Assembly (NCBI GenBank): GCA_035527845.1
Contig: DATKZT010000032.1
Coordinates: forward strand, 6,221-70,220
DNA: 64,000 nt
From: JAUWKC01 sp035527845
Lineage (GTDB): Bacteria > Planctomycetota > Phycisphaerae > Sedimentisphaerales > Anaerobacaceae
Direction of reading: 5' to 3'
Shown here: one piece after another, positions 15,845 through 24,949 of the stretch
How the letters are laid out: each line of letters starts with the position of its first letter
Numbering within the stretch: the first letter of the stretch is position 1
Position numbers and translations under genes: made by a program
Notes under the pieces: generated by a model
The model's input: the letters and a program-made list of their open reading frames with translations, nothing else
What the model was told of the DNA's origin: nothing
The model's database searches: none

Positions 15845-17566
15845 ATGGTACCTACGGTGATTGAAAAATTGCTGCAAAGTAGTGAAGTGCTTGACGAGCA
15901 CGCGGCCGTGCGCATAAGAGAGCATCTCGGCCAGGGGAAATCCTTGGGCGAGGCTCTTCTGCTCAGTGGGATTGCCGAAGGGCCGCCTTTGCGGTTCCTG
16001 GCAAATGAACTCGGACTTGCCTTCGTGGAGCTGGATGGACGGACGCTTAGCAAGGAGTTCCTGTCACAGTTTCCAGCGAGGGTGCTTCTCGAACGGCATG
16101 TTCTGCCTTTGCAGGATGAGCAAGGCCTTTTTGTTGTTATCCACGATCCGTTTGAGAGCACGGCGGTTGATGAGCTGCGGCTGGCAACGGGCAAGGATTT
16201 TCAGGTGGCGCTGGCGCCGCTGGTGGACATTGATCGTTGCCTGAAGCGTTTTCTCGGCGTCGGCGCCGATACGGTCCAGTCGCTGATTTCCGAGGCCGGA
16301 GAGAACGGCCTTCAGGTGATTGATACCGACTCCGAGGAGGAAATGGACCTGACCGAAGCGGCCGAGGGTGCGTCGATCATCCGGTTCGTCAATCAGGTGC
16401 TCACCGAAGCGATCGAGCTGCGGGCCACCGATGTGCACATCGAGCCGTTCGAAGAGGAACTTCGCGTGCGCTATCGCATTGACGGTGTGCTTCAGCAGGC
16501 CTCGGTCGCGCGTGAGGTCAAACAGTTTCAGCCGGCCATTATCTCGCGTCTGAAAATCCTGAGCAAGCTGGATATCGCCGAAAAGCGTGTTCCGCAGGAC
16601 GGCCGGATCAAGATTCGCATCGCCGACCGCGAGATCGACGTGCGTGTCTCCATCATTCCCATGCTGCACGGCGAGGCGTTGGTGCTGCGGCTTCTGGACC
16701 GCTCTTCGGTTCTGCTGGGGCTCGACAAGCTCGGGATGTCCGAAAGGGACTTGAAGATCACCGCAACAATTCTTGAACGGCCCCATGGCATTATCCTGGT
16801 GACCGGCCCCACCGGCAGCGGCAAGACGACGACACTCTACGCAGCCTTATCCAATATTAATGACATTGCACGCAAGATTATTACAATTGAAGACCCCATA
16901 GAGTATCAGCTCCACGGCATAAATCAAATCCAGGTCTCACGCAAGGCGGGCCTGACGTTCGCCAGTGGTCTTCGGTCGATCCTGCGTCACGACCCCGATG
17001 TTGTTTTAGTAGGTGAGATTCGTGATGTCGAGACGGCCGAAATAGCCATCCAGGCCTCACTGACCGGGCACCTGGTGTTTTCGACGCTTCATACCAATGA
17101 TGCCCCCAGCGCGTTGACGCGTCTGGTGGATATGGGCATCGAGCCGTATTTGGTGGCCTCCTCTCTGGAGACGGTAATTGCCCAGCGTCTTGTCCGTCTG
17201 ATATGTCCCCACTGCAGGGAGCGGCTTACGCCTGCCGAGGTCCGGCCGATTGCAGAACGGTTCGGGCAGAGTTTGCCGGACGCCCTCTATAAAGGGAGAG
17301 GCTGTCAGCGGTGTCAGGGGAAGGGCTACCTCGGTCGCCTTGGTATCTTCGAGATTATGATTGTCACCGACGAAATCCGCTCCCTTATTCTCCAGAATGT
17401 CTCTGCACGCGACCTGCGAAAAGTGGCTGCGCAACAGGGCATGTTGAGCCTGCGCGAAGACGGGTTCAGACATCTTGCCCAGGGCCGAACCACGGTTGAA
17501 GAGGTCCTCAGAGTAACCACCGATGAGCGGTTCGAGGAAAACGGCATCTACGAAAAAGCAAAATAG
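15845..17566 (+). CDS. gspE: Type II secretion ATPase GspE
   Basis: Cytoplasmic hexameric ATPase powering pseudopilus assembly, about 573 aa. Visible: N-terminal MshEN-like domain (ALLLSGIAEGPPLRFLANEL), N2 domain (DVHIEPFEEELRVRYRIDGV), Walker A GPTGSGKTTT, Asp/His box region DPIEYQLHGINQIQVS, Walker B DPDVVLVGEIRD, and a four-cysteine zinc site (CPHC and CQRC). The ATG at 15845 is preferred because it lies beyond the hairpin and gives a normal GspE N-terminus; a GTG at 15797 is possible, and neither has a clear ribosome binding site. It is followed by gspF after 11 bp. Confidence 0.92.
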   Translation: MVPTVIEKLLQSSEVLDEHAAVRIREHLGQGKSLGEALLLSGIAEGPPLRFLANELGLAFVELDGRTLSKEFLSQFPARVLLERHVLPLQDEQGLFVVIHDPFESTAVDELRLATGKDFQVALAPLVDIDRCLKRFLGVGADTVQSLISEAGENGLQVIDTDSEEEMDLTEAAEGASIIRFVNQVLTEAIELRATDVHIEPFEEELRVRYRIDGVLQQASVAREVKQFQPAIISRLKILSKLDIAEKRVPQDGRIKIRIADREIDVRVSIIPMLHGEALVLRLLDRSSVLLGLDKLGMSERDLKITATILERPHGIILVTGPTGSGKTTTLYAALSNINDIARKIITIEDPIEYQLHGINQIQVSRKAGLTFASGLRSILRHDPDVVLVGEIRDVETAEIAIQASLTGHLVFSTLHTNDAPSALTRLVDMGIEPYLVASSLETVIAQRLVRLICPHCRERLTPAEVRPIAERFGQSLPDALYKGRGCQRCQGKGYLGRLGIFEIMIVTDEIRSLILQNVSARDLRKVAAQQGMLSLREDGFRHLAQGRTTVEEVLRVTTDERFEENGIYEKAK

Positions 17567-17577
17567 CGAGACGTGAA

Positions 17578-18789
17578 ATGCCAACCTTCACATATAAGGC
17601 GATAGATTCGACGGGAAAGGAAGTGGCCGCGACGCTTAGCGCGCCAAGCAGGGCCGCGGCCCTTGACGAGCTGAGCAACAGTAATCTGTACCCTGTCATG
17701 GTCGAGAGCGCGGAAGAGGCCAAAAGCGGCGGGCGCCACTTTCGAGTCCGGCGGGTTTCGAAGGGTGACGTCGAGGCCTTTATCCGGGAACTGGCGAACC
17801 TGCTGGCCGCGGGCATCCCCTTGAGTCGCGCGTTAAGCATACTGAGCCGTGAAGCCTCCCGGTCGGCGGCGAAGAAACTCTGGGCCGAGATACATGACCA
17901 AGTTGCCGGCGGGCAGTCGCTCGCCGAGGCGCTGGGCAGGCATCCGCGGTATTTCCCGCCGATTTACGTAGCGATGGTTCGCGCCGGGGAGACGGGAGGA
18001 TTTCTGGACCTGGTGCTGGAGCAGATTGCGGGTTTCCGCAGTCGTGAACAGGAATTGATAGGCAAAGTCAAAGCGGCCATGGTCTATCCGGCAGTTCTGG
18101 CCGTCCTTGCCGCCGGAATTTTGGTGTTTCTGCTGACCTATTTCATACCTCGCTTTTCACAGATGTTCGAAGAGTTTGGTGGAGCACTGCCGCCGCTGAC
18201 GCGGGCCATCGTCACCGTGAGCGAGCTGCTGGTGCGATTCTGGTTTGTTCTTGTTCTTGCATTCGCTCTAATTGGTTTTGCCGTTCACCGGGTGACGACG
18301 ACCGAAGACGGGCGGCGTTCTTTGGAAAAGATATTGCTGCGCGCGCCGCTTATTGGAAAAGCGATTGGCCGATTTGCTTTGGTGCGTTTTTGCCGGATGC
18401 TTGGTACGCTGGTGCATGCCGGGGTGCCGCTGATTTACGCGCTGCAGGTGGCCAGAGAGGCGATCGGCAACCAGGTCCTTGCCGATACGGTCACCAGGGC
18501 CGTCGAAAAGGTTCAGCGCGGTGAGGCCCTGGCACGGAGCCTGGCAAGTTGTTCTGTTTTGTTTCCGCCGTCGGTGGTTGAGATGGTCTCGGTGGCGGAA
18601 GAAAGCGGCCGCCTCGATGAAGAGCTTGTGCGCATAGCCGGCGCCTATGAGCAGGAGCTTGACCGTCGTTTGAAGATGATGGTGGCCCTGGCGGAGCCGG
18701 CGCTGCTGTTTTTTATGGCTGTGCTGATAGGTACGGTGGTGATTGGGATGCTGCTGCCTATCTTCAATCTGCAGGAACTGATTCGCTGA
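17578..18789 (+). CDS. gspF: Type II secretion inner-membrane protein GspF
   Basis: Platform protein of 403 aa, full length. N-terminal PTFTYKAIDSTGKEVAATLS and two T2SSF domains (FIRELANLLAAGIPLSRALS; FCRMLGTLVHAGVPLIYALQ), with the expected membrane helices after each (LAVLAAGILVFLLTYFIPRF; LLFFMAVLIGTVVIGMLLPI). It follows gspE directly and precedes gspG. It is a distinct paralogue of the minus-strand GspF at 7584-8801. Confidence 0.92.
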   Translation: MPTFTYKAIDSTGKEVAATLSAPSRAAALDELSNSNLYPVMVESAEEAKSGGRHFRVRRVSKGDVEAFIRELANLLAAGIPLSRALSILSREASRSAAKKLWAEIHDQVAGGQSLAEALGRHPRYFPPIYVAMVRAGETGGFLDLVLEQIAGFRSREQELIGKVKAAMVYPAVLAVLAAGILVFLLTYFIPRFSQMFEEFGGALPPLTRAIVTVSELLVRFWFVLVLAFALIGFAVHRVTTTEDGRRSLEKILLRAPLIGKAIGRFALVRFCRMLGTLVHAGVPLIYALQVAREAIGNQVLADTVTRAVEKVQRGEALARSLASCSVLFPPSVVEMVSVAEESGRLDEELVRIAGAYEQELDRRLKMMVALAEPALLFFMAVLIGTVVIGMLLPIFNLQELIR

Positions 18790-18811
18790 AGTCTTTATTA
18801 AGGAAAGTCCC

Positions 18812-19264
18812 ATGCAAAAGACAAATGCAAAACCTGGGAGAAAACACGGAAGAAGCAGGGCGGGCTTTACGTTGATCGAGCTGCTTCTGGTCCTGGTAAT
18901 CCTTGCCACGCTCGCAGCCATTGTTGCGCCAAAATTTACCAAACGGTCCGAACAGGCGCGGATAACGGCGGCGCGGACACAGATCGCTCAGTTCGAGGTG
19001 GCCCTCGATGCGTTCGAGATCGACGTGGGGCGATACCCGAACACCAGCGAGGGACTAAAGGCCCTCGTCGAGAAGCCGTCGGATGCTGAAGGATGGCAGC
19101 AGGCATACCTCAAACGTGATGTGCCGAGAGACCCGTGGGGCAACGATTACGTTTACAAACAACCCGGCCAATACAACGAAGACGGGTATGATTTGTATTC
19201 CCTCGGTCCGGATAGAAAACAGGGCGGCACCGACGACATAGTCAATTGGACGGAAGACAAATGA
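18812..19264 (+). CDS. gspG: Type II secretion major pseudopilin GspG
   Basis: Major pseudopilin, 150 aa. Prepilin site and helix RAGFTLIELLLVLVILATLA; GspG core FEVALDAFEIDVGRYPNTSE; DPWGNDYVYK; and the C-terminal calcium-site region SLGPDRKQGGTDDIVNW, closer to canonical GspG than the minus-strand copy. Ribosome binding site AAGGAAAG. Its stop overlaps the start of the next gene (ATGA). Confidence 0.93.
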   Translation: MQKTNAKPGRKHGRSRAGFTLIELLLVLVILATLAAIVAPKFTKRSEQARITAARTQIAQFEVALDAFEIDVGRYPNTSEGLKALVEKPSDAEGWQQAYLKRDVPRDPWGNDYVYKQPGQYNEDGYDLYSLGPDRKQGGTDDIVNWTEDK

Positions 19265-19917
19265 GCAATCTGACTTTCAGACCAGGAAGTTCGCAGTTCG
19301 AAGGCTGCCGTACCCGCGTGCCTCAAGCCGGCACATGCGGTTTTGCAGCCGCGGCCCTGACCTCGTTCTTCGCAGGGCTTCGCAAGAGCTCGCAACAGGA
19401 CCGGCGGACCAGCCTCTATAAGGTACGGCATCAAGGTTTCACCCTTCTTGAGCTGATTCTGGTTATGGTCATACTCTCGACGGTCCTGGCTATGGCGGCG
19501 CCTTCATTGCGCGGTTTCTTCGCCTCGCGCCAGATGCAGGATGCAGCGGCACAACTCTTGACGCTGACCCAGCTTGCCAGGTCCCAGGCTGTCTGTGAGG
19601 GGACCGGCTATCGTCTCAATCTGGATGTTGAACAGGGACAGTATTGGCTGACATCCTGGCAGAGCGGCGCCTTCGAAAAAATCAAGACGGAGTTTGGACA
19701 GGTTTTCACCCTGCCCAAGGACACTGTTATGGAGTTGTATGGGGTCGAGCGACAAGGCAGCGAAATCTTTGTCAGTTTTGCGCCACAGGGGACAAGTAGT
19801 GCGGCGAGAATCCGACTGGTGGATCGCCGCGGGAAAATTGTTGATGTGATGTGTCGGGCGGCAACGGAATCATTCTGTATTGTAATAGGTGAGCAAAATA
19901 ATGGCGGTCACATCTGA
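19261..19917 (+). CDS. gspH: Type II secretion pseudopilin GspH
   Basis: Minor pseudopilin of 218 aa. The prepilin motif HQGFTLLELILVMVILSTVL comes only at about residue 60, after an unusually long N-terminal stretch (SNLTFRPGSSQFEGCRTRVP...). The ATG at 19261 overlaps the gspG stop by 4 bp, so coupling supports this start, but a shorter leader would be normal and prepilin peptidase would have to cope with about 60 residues. The body has the GspH pattern (MQDAAAQLLTLTQLARSQAV) and a beta-rich end. Confidence 0.82.
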   Translation: MSNLTFRPGSSQFEGCRTRVPQAGTCGFAAAALTSFFAGLRKSSQQDRRTSLYKVRHQGFTLLELILVMVILSTVLAMAAPSLRGFFASRQMQDAAAQLLTLTQLARSQAVCEGTGYRLNLDVEQGQYWLTSWQSGAFEKIKTEFGQVFTLPKDTVMELYGVERQGSEIFVSFAPQGTSSAARIRLVDRRGKIVDVMCRAATESFCIVIGEQNNGGHI

Positions 19918-20305
19918 GGATAGAATAAGTGAAATGCGGCGTCGCTTGAAGGGTTTCACATTTATCGAGCTGCTGGCCAGCGTTGTGCTGATAGCCGTCA
20001 TCATGCCTGTGGCCATGGCCGGAATTTCTTTGTGTACGAGCCTGGCGGGACAATCGCGAAGGCAGATTGAGGCGGCGACGCTGGCAAAGGCCAAGCTGAC
20101 CGAACTTGTTGTGAGCCGGAACTGGGAGAGTGGAGACAAGAGCGGCGACTTCGGTGTAGACCGGCCTGATTACCGCTGGGCGGCCGAAGTGGCGGAATGG
20201 ACCGACCCGACCGTACGCCGGCTGGACTTGACCGTGTTCTGGCAGAGCCGCAACCGTCAGCGGTCGGTTACACTCAGCACACTGGTTTATCCTGAGACTC
20301 AATAG
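19901..20305 (+). CDS. gspI: Type II secretion pseudopilin GspI
   Basis: Minor pseudopilin of 134 aa: prepilin motif LKGFTFIELLASVVLIAVIM, then a helix with SLAGQSRRQIEAATLAKAKL and the GspI-like strand region YRWAAEVAEWTDPTVRRLDL. The ATG at 19901 has AGGTGA 7-9 nt upstream and overlaps the end of gspH by 17 bp. Followed by gspJ after 10 bp. Confidence 0.83.
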   Translation: MAVTSEDRISEMRRRLKGFTFIELLASVVLIAVIMPVAMAGISLCTSLAGQSRRQIEAATLAKAKLTELVVSRNWESGDKSGDFGVDRPDYRWAAEVAEWTDPTVRRLDLTVFWQSRNRQRSVTLSTLVYPETQ

Positions 20306-20315
20306 GACGGGTGAT

Positions 20316-20999
20316 ATGGTGACACGTCAAAAGGGGTTCACGCTGTTGGAACTGATCGCAGCCATGGCACTGATGGTGGTGGTGGCGGCCTGTCTTTACT
20401 CGAGCCTTTATACCGGATTTCGCGCCCGGCGCAGCGCCGACGCAGCGGTGGACCCGACTATCACCGCGGCGAACGCAATCGAACTGCTTAAACAGGATAT
20501 TTATTGTGCCATAACCGGCGACGGCGTCCTGGCGGGCCCCCTCCTCGGTATGGATTCGCAGGACGGCAAAGGCGGCGATAACGACAGTCTGAGCTTCTAT
20601 ACTACGCATCTGTACGCCTCAGACGACAAGCCATACGGCGGCGTGGGCATGGTCGAGCTGGTTCTGGTCGGGGACAATGACGCCGACGGCGAGTGCTACC
20701 GGCTTGTTCGTTACGTTAACACGAATCTGCTCTCGCCGCGAACATTGGAATATGATGAGCAGGTGCTCTGTCGCAACGTTAGATCGTTGAACTTCCGATA
20801 CTTCGATGGTCTGAACTGGCTCGATGAATGGGACTCAACGGCCTACGAAAATACGCTGCCGCAGGCCGTGGAGATTAGTCTGCGGATAGAATACAAATCG
20901 CGCGACTCGGCCCGGCAGAGCCAACTGCGCGAGCTTACGCAGAGTTTTTTGATTCCCTGTTGGTCATCTAAACTGCAGGATAGTCAGGCACGAACATGA
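20316..20999 (+). CDS. gspJ: Type II secretion pseudopilin GspJ
   Basis: Minor pseudopilin of 227 aa with prepilin motif QKGFTLLELIAAMALMVVVA directly after the start. The body has the GspJ pattern ANAIELLKQDIYCAITGDGV and an acidic loop (MDSQDGKGGDNDS). The stop overlaps the ATG of gspK (ATGA), as usual for the I-J-K tip complex genes. Confidence 0.85.
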   Translation: MVTRQKGFTLLELIAAMALMVVVAACLYSSLYTGFRARRSADAAVDPTITAANAIELLKQDIYCAITGDGVLAGPLLGMDSQDGKGGDNDSLSFYTTHLYASDDKPYGGVGMVELVLVGDNDADGECYRLVRYVNTNLLSPRTLEYDEQVLCRNVRSLNFRYFDGLNWLDEWDSTAYENTLPQAVEISLRIEYKSRDSARQSQLRELTQSFLIPCWSSKLQDSQART

Positions 21000-22348
21000 A
21001 GATATGTCAAGGCCGACAATTCGGGTGCTCGTCACAGTGCAAAGGCACGGTCCTGATTGTGACCATCTGGGTGGTTCTGGTGCTGGCCGGGCTGGCGCTG
21101 GTTTTTGCCCGCTCGATACGCGTGGCGGCGATATTAGCGGCGAATCACACAGCATCCCTGCAGGCCGAGTGCATCGCAGAGGGCGCCAGGCAGTACCTTT
21201 TGGCCCAGTTGGGCACGGACGAGCAGGCGACAGCGCTTGAGAACGCCGCACCGTACGAGGCCATGCAGGTGGGGCAGGGCTATTTCTGGGTCCTTCGCTC
21301 CAACCTCGAAGATGACCGCCAGCTCGATTATGGCCTCACCGACGAAGCGGGCAAGATTAACCTTAACTCAGCGTCTTTGGAGATGCTCTTGAAGCTGCCC
21401 GGTATGACCGCTGAACTGGCTGCCTCCATTATTGACTGGCGGGACCAGGACAGCGAGTTGTCACCGGGCGGCGCCGAGAATGAGTACTACCTGCTTCTTC
21501 CCGAACCTTACAACTGCAAGAACGCTCCGCTCGAGACCGTCGAAGAGATTCTCCTTATCAAGGGCGCATCGGAGGAGCTGCTTTACGGGGAGGACAGAAA
21601 TCTTAACGGCATACTCGACGAAAATGAGAACGATGCGGACGCAAGTGACCCGCCGGATAACCGGAACGGTCGGCTTGAAGGCGGCTTCTACGACTATGTC
21701 ACCGTATACAGCATGGAGGTTAATATCGACAGTTCCGGCAACAAGCGCATCAATATCAATGATGTTCGCAACCCTGAGTTAGGCACGGTGCTGCGGCAGG
21801 CAGTTACGAATGACCGGTACTTTCAAATAATGGACAGCCTCCGCGCCGGACGCCCCTTCAGAAACATCCTCGAGTTCTACTTCAAAGCGGGACTCACCGC
21901 CGAGGAATTCAAGCAGCTTGCCGACAGGCTCACAACCTCCGACCAGGAGACCATTGCAGGTCTGGTGAATGTGAACACTGCCTCCAAGGAGGTGCTGCTT
22001 TGTCTTCCCGGTCTCGAAGAGAGTGACGTCGAGGCACTGCTGACCCGCCGCAGCTCAGGCGAGGGGCTCGAATCCATTGCCTGGGTTGCAGAAGTTCTCG
22101 ATCGGGCCAAGGGGATAGCTGTCGGCAGTTACATTACGAGCCGCTCTTTTCAATCCTCGGCCGACATTGTCAGCGTCGCGGGCAACGGTCGGGCTTATAA
22201 GCGATACAAGGCTGTCTTTGACCGGCGTGAGGACACGCCTCGGATACTTTACTGGAAGTCGCTGACGTACCTCGGTTGGCCGCTGGGCGGCGAGATTGTC
22301 GAAACATTGCGGTCAGGGCGGATGTTGGCCGCAGCCGCGGGGACATGA
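20996..22348 (+). CDS. gspK: Type II secretion tip protein GspK
   Basis: Large minor pseudopilin that caps the pseudopilus, 450 aa. The N-terminal helix (GTVLIVTIWVVLVLAGLALV) lacks the FTxxE signature and the Glu at +5, as is normal for GspK. Two helix-hairpin-helix-type segments are visible: INLNSASLEMLLKLPGMTAE and VNVNTASKEVLLCLPGLEES. Between them is an Asp/Asn-rich stretch (DLNGILDENENDADASD-like) that may bind calcium. Overlaps gspJ by 4 bp. Confidence 0.88.
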   Translation: MKICQGRQFGCSSQCKGTVLIVTIWVVLVLAGLALVFARSIRVAAILAANHTASLQAECIAEGARQYLLAQLGTDEQATALENAAPYEAMQVGQGYFWVLRSNLEDDRQLDYGLTDEAGKINLNSASLEMLLKLPGMTAELAASIIDWRDQDSELSPGGAENEYYLLLPEPYNCKNAPLETVEEILLIKGASEELLYGEDRNLNGILDENENDADASDPPDNRNGRLEGGFYDYVTVYSMEVNIDSSGNKRININDVRNPELGTVLRQAVTNDRYFQIMDSLRAGRPFRNILEFYFKAGLTAEEFKQLADRLTTSDQETIAGLVNVNTASKEVLLCLPGLEESDVEALLTRRSSGEGLESIAWVAEVLDRAKGIAVGSYITSRSFQSSADIVSVAGNGRAYKRYKAVFDRREDTPRILYWKSLTYLGWPLGGEIVETLRSGRMLAAAAGT

Positions 22349-22364
22349 ACGCGTAAGAAAGATT

Positions 22365-23780
22365 ATGGGTAAAACCCGAAACATCTTAGGCCTTGCATTG
22401 GAAGACAATTGTATTGTCGCCGCTGAGGTGCGCGTGCGTGCGCACCAACCTCACCTCGGCCCCAGCGGTGAGTTCTTGATTCCTCAGGGGCTGTCACTGG
22501 CCAATCCATCGAAGCTCGGTCTGCAATTTCGTCAGTTCCTCAAGTCGAACCACTTCTCGAGCAGGGCCGCCGTCGTGGGGCTGCCGGCCAAATGGCTGGT
22601 CGCCAGGGAATTGACAATCCCGCCGGCGGGCGCCAATGCGCTTTCAGGCATACTGCAGATACAGGCCGAACGCACCTTTGCCCTCGATCCGAAGGATCTC
22701 GTCTTTGATTATTGGGGCCGGGCGGATTCGAGCAGGAGCAGCCTTGTTTTATTGATGGCCGCGTATCGGGAGCGCATCAGTCAGATTTCGGCGATGGCCA
22801 AAGCCGCCGGTCTTCAACTGCTCGCCATTACGCCCACGAGTCATGCCATGCGCAGCCTCGATCGTAATAACAACGGGGACGTCGGTATATATGTAAGGGA
22901 CGACTATGTTGAGTTCTGGTCCGCCAAGGCCGCGCTGCCTTGGATCAGATATGTCCCAAGGTCGGCCCGGCAGAATCAACAACAGCAGCACGAGCCTCTG
23001 CAAGCCGAGATTGCCCGACTGCTGCGGTTATTGCCTGGTGACGAACAGGACTCCAGGCTCCAGGAGGTCACGTTATACGCGCACTCCGCGCTTGACCACG
23101 AATCGTTCGACAAGTTGAGCGATTCGCTCTCAGGTCATGCCACAATACTTGATGGCAATATTAATCTGCAATCGGCCGGATTCGATGCTTCAGGCCTGAA
23201 CGAGGGCGGAGCAGCCGTTGCTGCCGCCGCCCTGGCGTTTGCCTTCTCGAAAAACGGGGGCATGCTGGTCGATTTCTTACACCCCCGGATGGCTACGGCG
23301 AGAAAAAGTCCGCGCACCAGAGTGTTGGTTTGGGCTGCTGTTGCGTGTGTGGCAATTATCGCCGTGTCCGTCGCTGCAGTACGTAATTGGCAGCAGAATA
23401 TTCGGGATATCGAGACGTACACCAGGCAACTGGATGATATGGCCGAAGACATAGGAGCCGCCAGGCAGGTTGTTGACCGCATGCAGTATACGTCAGGCTG
23501 GACCTCTCGCAGGCCCGAGTTCTTACAGTGCCTGCGTCAGTTGACACAGGTATTCCCGGAAGAGGGCACGGTATGGGCCACAAACCTCGCACTGCGCGAG
23601 GATAGACAAGGTCTTGTCACGGGCAAGTCCCTCGGAGAAGACAGCGTCCTGAAGGTCCTCGACGCGATTAAGCTCAACAAAGTGTTCACGAATGTTCAAA
23701 TGCTCTACATGCGTGATGCGGGCAGAGATACCGATGAGGTGTCGTTTGCCATCACGTTCAAGTTCTCTGGAGGCGATTAG
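22365..23780 (+). CDS. gspL: Type II secretion GspL/PilM-like protein
   Basis: Bitopic protein of 471 aa. The cytoplasmic half has an actin-like fold start (RNILGLALEDNCIVAAEVRV) as in PilM and GspL, then one membrane segment (RVLVWAAVACVAIIAVSVAA) and a periplasmic part with coiled coil (QLDDMAEDIGAARQVVDRMQ) and a PilN-like ferredoxin domain. This looks like fused PilM and PilN functions, which is how GspL is understood. The ATG at 22365 follows gspK by 16 bp; an earlier frame start inside gspK is unlikely. Confidence 0.8.
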   Translation: MGKTRNILGLALEDNCIVAAEVRVRAHQPHLGPSGEFLIPQGLSLANPSKLGLQFRQFLKSNHFSSRAAVVGLPAKWLVARELTIPPAGANALSGILQIQAERTFALDPKDLVFDYWGRADSSRSSLVLLMAAYRERISQISAMAKAAGLQLLAITPTSHAMRSLDRNNNGDVGIYVRDDYVEFWSAKAALPWIRYVPRSARQNQQQQHEPLQAEIARLLRLLPGDEQDSRLQEVTLYAHSALDHESFDKLSDSLSGHATILDGNINLQSAGFDASGLNEGGAAVAAAALAFAFSKNGGMLVDFLHPRMATARKSPRTRVLVWAAVACVAIIAVSVAAVRNWQQNIRDIETYTRQLDDMAEDIGAARQVVDRMQYTSGWTSRRPEFLQCLRQLTQVFPEEGTVWATNLALREDRQGLVTGKSLGEDSVLKVLDAIKLNKVFTNVQMLYMRDAGRDTDEVSFAITFKFSGGD

Positions 23781-23786
23781 GCGAAG

Positions 23787-24347
23787 ATGTTGTCAAGACG
23801 CGAAGGACTCATCGGAATTGCTGCGGCAGTGATGCTGTCGGCGCTGGCGGGTGACAGGTTCATTATCACGCCGGTCATGGAAAAACTGGGGCAACTGGAG
23901 GACCGCAAGCAGCAGCTTCTGAGCGAGGTGAACGACGCTCATAGTCTGTTTGACCGGCGCAGACTGATGGAGAGGAAGTGGCAGCAGCTTTCGACGGAGG
24001 GCCTCAACAGTGAGTCCGAAGCGGAAAGCCGGGTTCTTCACGCCATCGGCAGCTGGGCGAGTGAGAGCCGGCTGACCCTGACGTCGGTTAAGCCGCAGCG
24101 CCCATCCGCAGTCAGGAAAGGTCTGCAGGAGATGACCTTTTCGGTAGCGAGCACGGGGAGCCTGGAGGCGGTCGCCCGCTTTATCTGGCTTTTGGAGAAG
24201 GCGTCGCTGCCTATTAAGATTACAGACGTGCAACTGGGCTCCGCCGGGGAGAGCGGCAGCGAAATGTCCCTTCAGATTCGACTGTCCGCCTTGTACATAA
24301 GTGCCAGCCAGTCGGCATCAGGAGATGAAGATGACCAAAACGGTTAA
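23787..24347 (+). CDS. gspM: Type II secretion GspM/PilO-like protein
   Basis: Bitopic inner-membrane protein of 186 aa: one N-terminal helix (GLIGIAAAVMLSALAG), a periplasmic coiled coil (MEKLGQLEDRKQQLLSEVND) and a small alpha/beta domain (LQEMTFSVASTGSLEAVARF, then IWLLEKASLPIKITDVQLGS), the pattern of GspM/PilO. It lies 6 bp after gspL and overlaps the next gene by 17 bp. Family assignment rests on layout and position. Confidence 0.75.
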   Translation: MLSRREGLIGIAAAVMLSALAGDRFIITPVMEKLGQLEDRKQQLLSEVNDAHSLFDRRRLMERKWQQLSTEGLNSESEAESRVLHAIGSWASESRLTLTSVKPQRPSAVRKGLQEMTFSVASTGSLEAVARFIWLLEKASLPIKITDVQLGSAGESGSEMSLQIRLSALYISASQSASGDEDDQNG

Positions 24348-24945
24348 TACCGAAGCTGCGGCGATGATCAGGCGATTTGCAGTGATTTGCATATTGGTTA
24401 CGATTGGTATCTCGCATGCTGCTGAAACATCGGCAGACAAGGCGGACGAGTTCCGGTCCCAATACGGGATCATCGTCGAGCGTAACATTTTTTCCCGAAA
24501 TCGCGGAAACAGGACCGTCGAGCCTGGAGCTTCGGCAACACAGGCCCGCAGACCGCAGCCGACGCCTCAGCCTGAATCTTATTTCGTGCTTAAAGGTATC
24601 GCCAAAGCAGATGACTCATTCGTCGCCTTCTTCGAAGACAGCCGCGGAGGCGAAGTAATCCGAGTCAAGGCCCAAAACCCAATCGCCCGCGGCACAATTG
24701 TGAAGCTAACCCTCGATTCGGCAGCGTATCAGAATGATGCCAATACGGTTGACGTCAAGGTGGGACAGACCCTCGAAGGCAAGCCTGGCGGCACGGCGTT
24801 GACCTTTGAAAACCTGTTGGAATGGTCCGAAATTGGTTCTGCCGCTGCGAGCACCCGGGACGCCAATGGGACAGAAAAACTCTCTGATGATGCAGAGGTT
24901 CTGAGGAAACTGATGGAAAGACGCAGACAAGAGCTTGGAGATTAA
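24331..24945 (+). CDS. GspC-like periplasmic linker protein
   Basis: A 204-aa exported protein with an N-terminal hydrophobic segment (RRFAVICILVTIGISHA). The segment YGIIVERNIFSRNRGNR, a Pro/Gln linker (PQPTPQPESY) and a small beta domain (FVLKGIAKADDSFVAFFEDS) resemble the homology region of GspC or the PilP domain, which links inner-membrane proteins to the secretin. The C-terminal PDZ of classical GspC is absent. The ATG at 24331 is chosen for AGGAG 6 nt upstream. The gene sits between gspM and gspD, not at the operon start as in enterobacteria. Confidence 0.65.
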   Translation: MTKTVNTEAAAMIRRFAVICILVTIGISHAAETSADKADEFRSQYGIIVERNIFSRNRGNRTVEPGASATQARRPQPTPQPESYFVLKGIAKADDSFVAFFEDSRGGEVIRVKAQNPIARGTIVKLTLDSAAYQNDANTVDVKVGQTLEGKPGGTALTFENLLEWSEIGSAAASTRDANGTEKLSDDAEVLRKLMERRRQELGD

Positions 24946-24949
24946 TAAA